This document shows positions 1 through 5,385 of a stretch of DNA of 8,056 nucleotides, one piece after another. Source of the DNA: CAZFYZ01 sp964523735 (GTDB taxonomy: Bacteria; Armatimonadota; UBA5829); assembly GCA_964523735.1 (NCBI GenBank), contig CAZFYZ010000154.1, positions 1-8,056 of the forward strand. Direction: 5' to 3'. The position numbers were made by a program, and so were the translations under genes. The notes beneath the pieces are model-generated. The model ran no database searches and had not been told where the DNA came from. It worked only from the letters and a program-made list of their open reading frames with translations. Numbering within the stretch: position 1 is the stretch's first letter; each line of letters starts with the position of its first letter.

Positions 1-857
1 GGTCCAACGCCCGATATGCGCCCCCCATACATCGCCGACCGCTCCAGATTGGCCAGGATCACTTCCTTGGTCCGGTCGTTAGTGTATGTGAGATAACACG
101 GCAGCCCTTCCCTGGCACCGGACACTTGACACCCGACACCCATAAAGGAAAACGGCCCTGCGTCCGGCTCCGACTCCTGCAACTCGCACTTGGAGAAGTC
201 TATGGACTTCTTGTCGACTCTAGCCGTGGTCCCTGTCTTCAGCCTTCCGAGATCAAACCCCAGCGACCTCAGGCTTTCGGACATCCCATGCGCCGCGAAC
301 TCTCCAGCCCGACCGGCCGAGAACTGCGTCTCCCCAATGTGAATGAGGCCGTTGAGGAAAGTCCCCGTCGTCACGATCACGCACTTCGCGCCATACTCGA
401 CCCCCGTCTGCGTCCTGACCCCAACAACCCTTCCCCCCTCTCCGCTCGCGGGAGAGGGCCGGGGTGAGGGGGGATCCACCACAATCTCCTCCACCATCCC
501 CTGCTTCACATCCAGCCGCGCCTGTGCCATCAACGTCCGTGTCATTTCGGCTTCATACAGCCGCTTATCGACCTGCGCTCGGAGAGCATGGACAGCCGGA
601 CCCTTGCCCGTATTGAGCATACGGATGTGCGTGCATGTCGCGTCGGTCGTCAGCGCCTGTTGCCCGCCAAGAGCGTCGATCTCCCGCACAAGATGACCCT
701 TCGCCGGGCCTCCGATGCTGCAGTTGCAGGCCATGTGGGCGATCGTATTCATATTGATCGTCAGGAGCAGGGTCTCGAACCCCATCCGAGCGCTCGCCAA
801 AGCAGCCTCACAGCCCGCATGCCCCGCCCCGACGACGATAACATCATAGCTTCGCAT
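1..857 (-). CDS. mnmG: tRNA uridine-5-carboxymethylaminomethyl modification enzyme MnmG (GidA), N-terminal part
   Basis: This is the FAD-binding subunit of the MnmE-MnmG complex, which installs the (carboxymethyl)aminomethyl group on the wobble uridine (U34) of certain tRNAs in the cytoplasm. Translated from ATG at 857, it gives 285 codons before the window edge, a little under half of the usual 620-650 residues. Visible marks are the dinucleotide-binding motif GAGHAGCEAA (residues 10-19), the ACNCSIGGPAKGHLVREIDALGG-type segment (43-65), LNTGKGPAV (81-89), GRLKTGT (204-210) and PCYLTYTN (253-260). The reading stops at GVG, just before the family's GPRYCPS motif. The usual CNP is CNC here (Cys46 replaces Pro). 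Two stretches look like foreign insertions: residues 128-143 (DPPSPRPSPASGEGGR) and about 241-251 (VGCQVSGAREG). Both are encoded by repeat-like DNA and both keep the frame. The start fits the family N-terminus and lies just behind an extended -10 box. There is no clear Shine-Dalgarno. Identity is secure; the gene is partial only because the window ends. Confidence 0.96.
   Translation of the reverse strand, partial: MRSYDVIVVGAGHAGCEAALASARMGFETLLLTINMNTIAHMACNCSIGGPAKGHLVREIDALGGQQALTTDATCTHIRMLNTGKGPAVHALRAQVDKRLYEAEMTRTLMAQARLDVKQGMVEEIVVDPPSPRPSPASGEGGRVVGVRTQTGVEYGAKCVIVTTGTFLNGLIHIGETQFSAGRAGEFAAHGMSESLRSLGFDLGRLKTGTTARVDKKSIDFSKCELQESEPDAGPFSFMGVGCQVSGAREGLPCYLTYTNDRTKEVILANLERSAMYGGRISGVG
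111..138. repeat. Four-unit heptamer tandem repeat inside mnmG
   Basis: On the minus (coding) strand this is four imperfect 7-bp units of the form TGTCNRG or TGCCAGG. Because 7 is not a multiple of 3, successive units are read in different frames, giving a non-repetitive peptide (about residues 241-249, VGCQVSGAR). The segment sits between FSFMG and LPCY. There I recall E. coli MnmG having 8 residues; here there are 11, so the repeat seems to have replaced or lengthened a surface loop. It resembles the heptameric short tandem repeats known from cyanobacteria and some other phyla. That likeness is from memory. Confidence 0.6.
433..473. repeat. GC-rich palindromic dispersed-type repeat inside mnmG
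   Basis: The core is an inverted repeat, CCCTCTCC (436-443) and GGAGAGGG (451-458), around a 7-nt loop, followed by GCCGGGGTGAGGGG (458-471). This matches, from memory, a short palindromic repeat scattered through many unrelated bacterial genomes, usually between genes. Here it lies inside the mnmG reading frame and is translated as PPSPRPSPASGEGGR. The residues on either side (EEIVV and RVVGV) are normal MnmG sequence, so the element adds about 13 residues without breaking the frame. Copy number in this genome cannot be judged from one window. Confidence 0.7.
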
Positions 858-866
858 ATCGGTCCA

Positions 867-875
867 ATTATAGCA
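867..875 (-). promoter_or_regulatory. Extended -10 promoter candidate for mnmG
   Basis: On the minus strand the sequence reads TGC-TATAAT: a perfect -10 hexamer with the TGN extension, 9 nt upstream of the mnmG ATG (857). No good -35 box lies 16-18 bp upstream, as is usual for extended -10 promoters. Transcription would begin around 859-861, leaving only 2-4 nt of leader. GGTCC (861-865) and GGACC (879-883) flank the box as an inverted repeat. Confidence 0.6.
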
Positions 876-928
876 CGGGGACCATGTGCGCACCGTTGTT
901 CGTCGCGATCAGATGCTGTTCGGTCTGG

Positions 929-958
929 TTGACGGACCCTCCCGCTGACACTTACAAT
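929..958 (+). promoter_or_regulatory. Sigma-70-type promoter candidate for the ABC-F gene
   Basis: TTGACG (929-934) and TACAAT (953-958) are separated by 18 bp, each one base off consensus. The -10 box overlaps the first possible ATG (957). The start of transcription would fall at about 964-967, so the usable start codon is the second ATG (969), with a leader of a few bases at most. TTACAA (952-957) and TTGTAA (964-969) form an inverted repeat across the -10 and start region, a possible operator. Confidence 0.55.
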
Positions 959-972
959 GGCACTTGTAATGG
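949..972 (+). repeat. 12-bp tandem duplication covering the start codon
   Basis: CACTTACAATGG (949-960) is followed directly by CACTTGTAATGG (961-972), two mismatches in twelve. Each copy carries an ATG in the same frame (957 and 969), so the ABC-F gene has two possible starts four codons apart. The first copy also supplies the candidate -10 box. Confidence 0.7.
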
Positions 973-2903
973 CGATCATCACCCTCTCAGGCATCAAGAA
1001 GTCCTTCGGCGACCGCGACCTGTTCGATAACGTCTCGTTCCACGTGAACCAGCGTGAGCGAGTGGCCCTGATCGGTGCCAACGGGACCGGCAAGACCACG
1101 ATCCTCCGCATCATCTGCGGTGAGGTCGCGGCCGATGCCGGCTCCGTCACGCGCGAACCCGGAATCACTGCAGGCTATCTCCCGCAGGAGGTCGATCTCC
1201 CTGATGCGGCCCAGCTTCATCTTGCCGTGACAGGCGTCACCCCTGATCTCCTTGCCTGTGCCTGTGAGTTGGCTGACCTGGAGAAGAAGATCCACACGAT
1301 GGGCGAGGAGCACACGCACGCTCTGGGCGCCCGCTACGCTGAGATCAGTCATCGCTATGACACCCTGCACGGTTTCGACTACCAGATCCAGGCCAGAGCA
1401 ATCCTTCTTGGCTTGGGCTTCGAGGAATCTGAGCTCAGCAAACCCGTCCGCGCCTTGAGCGGTGGACAGAAGACCCGGGCAGCGCTCGCGAGGCTTCTGC
1501 TTCTGTCGCCCGACCTGCTGCTCCTCGACGAGCCCACCAACCACCTTGACGTCAGCGCCTGCGAATGGCTCCAGGAGTTCCTGCAGACGCGCTACAACGG
1601 CGCGGCGCTGATCGTCAGCCACGACCGCTACTTCATGGACCAGGTAGTGTCGCGTGTGATCGAGCTTGAAGACGGCGAGGCCGCAAGCTATGTTGGCGAC
1701 TACTCGGCCTTTGCTCGACAGAAGGCCGCCAAAGTGGAGGAGCAGCGCAAGCTCTACAAGCAGCAGCAGAAGGAGATCGTCCGCATTGAGCAAGCGATCC
1801 AGACCCTCTTCAGCCATCGCAAGTTCAGCCGGCGCGACAGCAAGGTCAAGCAGCTCGAGCGCATACAGCGGCTTCAGAAGCAAGGCAATCAGCATTCCAT
1901 AAAGGTCAGCCTCAGCCCCGCTGTCCGCAGCGGGCGAGAAGTAGTGCGCCTGAGCCACCTGTCCAAGAGCCACCCTGGCAAGGACCTCTTCGCTGATGCA
2001 AGCTACACGTTGGAACGCAGCAGAAAGCTGGGCATCGTCGGCCCCAACGGCAGTGGCAAGACCACGCTGCTCAAGATCATCGCCGAACGAGAGCAGGCCG
2101 ATGCGGGAGAAGTGATCCTCGGGCACAACGTCAAGCCTGTCTACTTCGCGCAGGAGTTCGACCACATGGTCGGCACGCGAACGGTTATAGAGGAACTCCT
2201 GGCAGACGCCGATCTATCGGCTCGCGAGGCGCGCGATCTGCTAGCGCGCTTCCTCTTCCTTGGGGACGACCCGTTCAAGCGGGTCGAAGTCCTCTCGGGC
2301 GGCGAGCTGTGTCGGCTGGCGCTCGCCAAGGTCCTTGCGGTGGGTCCGAACCTGCTGCTGCTCGACGAGCCCACCAACCATCTCGACATTCAGTCCTGCG
2401 AAGCCCTCGAGGACGCCTTGCGCGGGTTCCACGGGACAGTGATGGTGGCCTCGCATGATCGCTATCTTCTCGATGCCATCTGCGACGAGATCGTGGAGAT
2501 CAAAGACGGCGCGTTTACGCCCTACATCGGCAACTACACGGATTACCACGAGAAAGCCGCTGCTGTTGTCGCCAGAGATCCCATTCCCGCTGCGACAGCC
2601 ACGCCATCTGAGCCCAAAGCCAAGCCGGCCTCGTCTCTGCGCGAAACCGAGCGTCTCCTCCGCGACCTCAACAAGAGGCTTTCTGATATCGAGCATATGG
2701 TGGGGGAGATCGAGTCCCGCCTTACTGAGCTGACCCAGGCACTCGGCGACGAGGAAACCTACCGTTCAGGCGCGGCCAAAGACCTCTCTGAGGAGTATAG
2801 CAATAAGAACGAAACCCTTACAAAGCTATACGCAGAATGGGAGCAAGTATCAGAGGAGATAGCGGTAGCCGAGAACGATCTTGCTGTGCTGAGACCGCAG
2901 TAG
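969..2903 (+). CDS. ABC-F family ATP-binding protein (Uup/YdiF/EttA-like)
   Basis: This is a soluble tandem-ATPase protein of the ABC-F family, whose members act on ribosomes (translation factors or antibiotic protection) rather than in membrane transport. Residues are numbered from the upstream ATG at 957; subtract 4 for the preferred start at 969 (MAIITLSGIKKSFG). Domain 1 has Walker A GANGTGKTT (40-48), signature LSGGQ (167-171), Walker B LLLLDEPTNHLD (187-198) and switch SHDRY (221-225). A charged linker, about 250-320 and rich in K, Q, E and R, is the tRNA-interaction arm typical of the family. Domain 2 has Walker A GPNGSGKTT (362-370), LSGGE (446-450), LLLLDEPTNHLD (466-477) and SHDRY (499-503). 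A Pro/Ala-rich tether (about 540-558) leads to a C-terminal coiled coil (560-645), as in Uup/YdiF. No transmembrane segments are seen. The start at 969 is preferred because the family begins this way and the -10 box covers 957. No Shine-Dalgarno is visible. The exact subfamily, and any resistance role, cannot be decided here. Confidence 0.93.
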   Translation: MAIITLSGIKKSFGDRDLFDNVSFHVNQRERVALIGANGTGKTTILRIICGEVAADAGSVTREPGITAGYLPQEVDLPDAAQLHLAVTGVTPDLLACACELADLEKKIHTMGEEHTHALGARYAEISHRYDTLHGFDYQIQARAILLGLGFEESELSKPVRALSGGQKTRAALARLLLLSPDLLLLDEPTNHLDVSACEWLQEFLQTRYNGAALIVSHDRYFMDQVVSRVIELEDGEAASYVGDYSAFARQKAAKVEEQRKLYKQQQKEIVRIEQAIQTLFSHRKFSRRDSKVKQLERIQRLQKQGNQHSIKVSLSPAVRSGREVVRLSHLSKSHPGKDLFADASYTLERSRKLGIVGPNGSGKTTLLKIIAEREQADAGEVILGHNVKPVYFAQEFDHMVGTRTVIEELLADADLSAREARDLLARFLFLGDDPFKRVEVLSGGELCRLALAKVLAVGPNLLLLDEPTNHLDIQSCEALEDALRGFHGTVMVASHDRYLLDAICDEIVEIKDGAFTPYIGNYTDYHEKAAAVVARDPIPAATATPSEPKAKPASSLRETERLLRDLNKRLSDIEHMVGEIESRLTELTQALGDEETYRSGAAKDLSEEYSNKNETLTKLYAEWEQVSEEIAVAENDLAVLRPQ

Positions 2904-2936
2904 GGTTGGTCCGATCCGTGGTATCATTAGGTAGAG

Positions 2937-4577
2937 ATGTCACACGCCTCCAATGCACCCAATCCTGAGTCAAAGCTAGGTGGCTCACGCCAGACTATCC
3001 TCATCTGCGCGGTGCTTGCCATAGCCACGCCTGCGGTTTACTGGCAGGTGCGCGAGTTCGACTTCACCAACTTCGATGATGTCTTCTACGTGAGCCATAA
3101 TCCCCATGTCACGGGCGGGCTGAGGGCAGAGGAGGTCGTCTGGGCGCTCACCGCCCATCGCTGCAATAACTGGCATCCCCTCACTTGGATCTCGCACATG
3201 GTGGACTGCCAGATCGGGGAACTCGACCCAGGCGTACACCACCTGCACAGCCTGCTGCTGCATGTGGCCAGCGTTCTGCTTCTGTTCTTCGTGCTGGAGC
3301 GCATGACCGGCCACAAATGGCGAAGTGCCCTTGTCGCGGCGGTCTTCGCGCTCCATCCGATGCACGTCGAATCCGTGGCCTGGGTGGCGGAACGCAAGGA
3401 TGTACTCAGCACGTTCTTCTGGATGCTGACGATGCTTGCATACTGTCAATTCGTCAGACGACGCGGCCCTGCAAGATACATCCTCCTGCTACTCTTGTAC
3501 GTCCTTGGGCTTCTATCGAAGCCGATGCTGGTCTCACTTCCCGTAATCCTCTTGATCCTTGATTTCTGGCCACTCAGGAGACCGATGGACGGCGAAACCG
3601 GTCGATCTATCGTCGTTGAGAAGCTGCCTCTGCTCGCGCTGGCATTGGCATCCTGCATCGTAACCTTCATCGTTCAGAAGACTACCGGTGCGGTCGCCAC
3701 TCTGGACGCTTACTCCGTAGGAATCAGGCTTGCAAACGCAGTGGTAGGAGCGGTTGAGTACCTGATCAAGACCGTTTGGCCAGTGGGCCTGGCGTGTTAC
3801 TATCCACATCCCGGAACTGGGATTCCTGTCTGGCAGACGTTGGCCTCTGCAGCGCTTCTTGTTGTTGTTACAGCGCTGGTCGTTCGTGCTCGACGCAAGA
3901 GACCTTACCTTCTGGCTGGCTGGCTATGGTATCTGATCACACTTATTCCCGTCATTGGTATCGTGCAGGTGGGCAAGCAGGCGACTGCTGATCGCTATAC
4001 CTACGTGCCGATGATCGGCATACTAATCGCACTGGTTTGGGCTCTGGGCGACCTGCTCCAGAGACGGATCGAAAGGTCAGCCGCCGTTCGTGTTCTCGTG
4101 GCGATAGCATCCCTCGCAGTGCTTCTGGCTCTATCGGTCGTCGCCTATCGCCAGGTAGGCTATTGGCGGAATGACGTCAGCATCTGGACCCGGGCGCTCG
4201 CTGTCACGACGAACAACGCGGTCGCCCATTTCAACCTGGGCACTACTCTTGCCACGCAAGGCGATGAAGAGGGCGCGATGGACCATTTCCGCAAGGCGAT
4301 CCAAGCTGATCCGAGGAAGTATGAAGCCTATGCCAACCTCGGCGCGATGCATGCTATGAGAGGCGAGGACGTCGAAGCCGAACGATATCTCCTGGCAAGC
4401 ATCAAGATCAAGCCCAACAACCGCGATCCACGGCGCAACCTTGGCATGCTTCTTCTTCAGCAGGGCAAGCTCCGTGAAGCTATCCCGCACCTGCGCGTCG
4501 CTGTCGAGCTGAGGCCCGACGATTATGAAGCGAAAGAGGCTCTTGATTCAGCTATGGAACAAACACAAGGGGACTAA
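2937..4577 (+). CDS. TPR-containing GT-C (TMTC-like) membrane glycosyltransferase, paralogue 1
   Basis: This 546-residue protein is predicted to transfer a sugar from a polyprenyl-phosphate donor to an acceptor on the outer face of the membrane. It begins with a short polar stretch, then about 11-12 hydrophobic segments (first about 19-35, last about 385-403). The first extramembrane loop carries FTNFDDVFYV (43-52), with the paired acidic residues expected of a GT-C catalytic loop. Further marks are NWHPLTWISHM (78-88), HPMHVESVAWVAERKD (140-155), SKPMLVSLP (194-202) and ADRYTYVPMIG (351-361), the last resembling the AER.LYLPS region of eukaryotic TMTC enzymes. The C-terminus has three TPR units, about 428-461, 462-495 and 496-529. 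It lies 33 bp after the ABC-F gene, with only a weak AGG near the start, and may be read from the ABC-F promoter. It is a clear paralogue of the gene at 5378. Donor, acceptor and linkage are unknown. The TMTC comparison rests on motif likeness, not an alignment. Confidence 0.85.
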   Translation: MSHASNAPNPESKLGGSRQTILICAVLAIATPAVYWQVREFDFTNFDDVFYVSHNPHVTGGLRAEEVVWALTAHRCNNWHPLTWISHMVDCQIGELDPGVHHLHSLLLHVASVLLLFFVLERMTGHKWRSALVAAVFALHPMHVESVAWVAERKDVLSTFFWMLTMLAYCQFVRRRGPARYILLLLLYVLGLLSKPMLVSLPVILLILDFWPLRRPMDGETGRSIVVEKLPLLALALASCIVTFIVQKTTGAVATLDAYSVGIRLANAVVGAVEYLIKTVWPVGLACYYPHPGTGIPVWQTLASAALLVVVTALVVRARRKRPYLLAGWLWYLITLIPVIGIVQVGKQATADRYTYVPMIGILIALVWALGDLLQRRIERSAAVRVLVAIASLAVLLALSVVAYRQVGYWRNDVSIWTRALAVTTNNAVAHFNLGTTLATQGDEEGAMDHFRKAIQADPRKYEAYANLGAMHAMRGEDVEAERYLLASIKIKPNNRDPRRNLGMLLLQQGKLREAIPHLRVAVELRPDDYEAKEALDSAMEQTQGD

Positions 4578-4582
4578 GCGAT

Positions 4583-4611
4583 TTGACGCCCCGAACTGAC
4601 GCTGCTAGACT
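4583..4611 (+). promoter_or_regulatory. Promoter candidate for the GT2 gene
   Basis: TTGACG (4583-4588) is followed after 17 bp by TAGACT (4606-4611), with a TGC extension just before the -10 box. Transcription would start near 4618. CTAGACTCTAG (4605-4615), a perfect 11-bp palindrome, covers the -10 box and could be an operator. GAGG (4618-4621), 11 nt before the ATG, is the likely ribosome binding site, although it would lie at the very 5' end of such a message. The site lies in the 55-bp gap after paralogue 1, so the second half of the cluster may have its own promoter. Confidence 0.5.
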
Positions 4612-4632
4612 CTAGTCGAGGATTACACACAC

Positions 4633-5385
4633 ATGTTCAATGACAAGAGAGTTGTCGTTGTAATGCCGGCCTACAATGCCGAACTGACTCTTCGCCAAAC
4701 CTACGACGAAGTGATGAGTCAGGGCATGGTCGATCTGGTGATACTGGTTGACGACGCCAGCCAGGATGCCACCGCAGAGGTTGGCAGGTCACTGCCAAAC
4801 ACCAAGGTCCACGTGCACGAAACAAACAGCGGCTATGGGGCCAACCAGAAGACGTGTTACAAGCTGGCGTTGGAAGAGGGCGCGGACATCGTCATCATGG
4901 TCCACCCCGACTACCAATACACTCCCAAGCTTATTCCGGCGATGGCTTCGCTGATCGGCAATGGTCTCTACGACTGTGTCATCGGCTCAAGGGTTCTCGG
5001 GCGCGGCGCGCTCAAGGGCGGAATGCCGCTCTGGAAGTACTTCTCCAACCGCGTGCTCACGATGATCGAGAACGCCGTGCTTGGCATCAAGCTGTCCGAG
5101 TATCACAGCGGCTATCGCGCGTTTTCCCGGCGTCTGCTGGAGCGGCTTCCGCTGGAGGAGAACTCCGACGACTTCGTGTTCGATAACCAGATGCTTGCGC
5201 AGGTGGCCTGGTTCGGCTACGTGATCGCCGAGATAAGCTGCCCGACCAAGTACTTCGCCGAGGCCTCCTCGATCAACTTCCGCCGGAGCGTGGTCTATGG
5301 GTTTGGCTGCCTGGCGACGTGCCTGCGATATCGCCTCGCTAAGTGGAGACTCATCAACACCAGGATGCTGCCAAGAGATGAGTAA
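4633..5385 (+). CDS. Family 2 glycosyltransferase, polyprenyl-phosphate sugar synthase-like
   Basis: This 250-residue GT-A fold enzyme of glycosyltransferase family 2 resembles dolichol/polyprenyl-phosphate mannose synthases, which move a sugar from a nucleotide donor to a lipid phosphate at the cytoplasmic face. Motifs in order are VVMPAYNAE (9-17), VDDASQD (39-45), ETNSGYGANQK (63-73), MVHPDYQYTP (89-98, where the DxD-type metal site is expected, reading HPD rather than the usual DAD), IGSR (117-120), HSGYRAFSR (158-166) and EISCPTKYF (200-208). No C-terminal membrane pair or flippase domain is present, so it belongs to the short class. It sits between two GT-C paralogues that should need exactly such a lipid-linked donor, which supports the assignment by context. 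Its stop overlaps the next start (ATGAGTAA). The sugar cannot be deduced. Other GT2 roles, such as glucosyl- or aminosugar-lipid synthesis, remain possible. Confidence 0.87.
   Translation: MFNDKRVVVVMPAYNAELTLRQTYDEVMSQGMVDLVILVDDASQDATAEVGRSLPNTKVHVHETNSGYGANQKTCYKLALEEGADIVIMVHPDYQYTPKLIPAMASLIGNGLYDCVIGSRVLGRGALKGGMPLWKYFSNRVLTMIENAVLGIKLSEYHSGYRAFSRRLLERLPLEENSDDFVFDNQMLAQVAWFGYVIAEISCPTKYFAEASSINFRRSVVYGFGCLATCLRYRLAKWRLINTRMLPRDE

Noticed and set aside
126..932. Plus-strand open frames of about 113-117 codons opposite mnmG.
   Set aside because: They read the complement of clear MnmG coding sequence, have no family motifs, and overlap each other.
987..2165. A long (392-codon) open frame on the minus strand opposite the ABC-F gene.
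   Set aside because: It is Leu/Ala/Val-rich, has no recognisable motif, and mirrors the ABC-F codons whose identity is certain. It is an antisense shadow in GC-rich DNA.
1514..2387. Near-identical DNA at 1514-1550 and 2351-2387 (3 mismatches in 37).
   Set aside because: Both encode the Walker B segment LLLLDEPTNHLD of the two ATPase domains. It is expected from the ancient domain duplication of ABC-F proteins.
2904..2936. A separate promoter for GT-C paralogue 1 in the 33-bp gap (TATCAT at 2921-2926).
   Set aside because: The only TTG-like box is about 10 bp away, far from the required 16-18 bp, and no TG extension is present.
5297..5377. The upstream in-frame ATG at 5297 as the start of GT-C paralogue 2.
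   Set aside because: It would overlap GT2 by 89 bp and add 27 residues absent from the paralogue. The start at 5378 matches the paralogue N-terminus and gives the common ATGAGTAA coupling.
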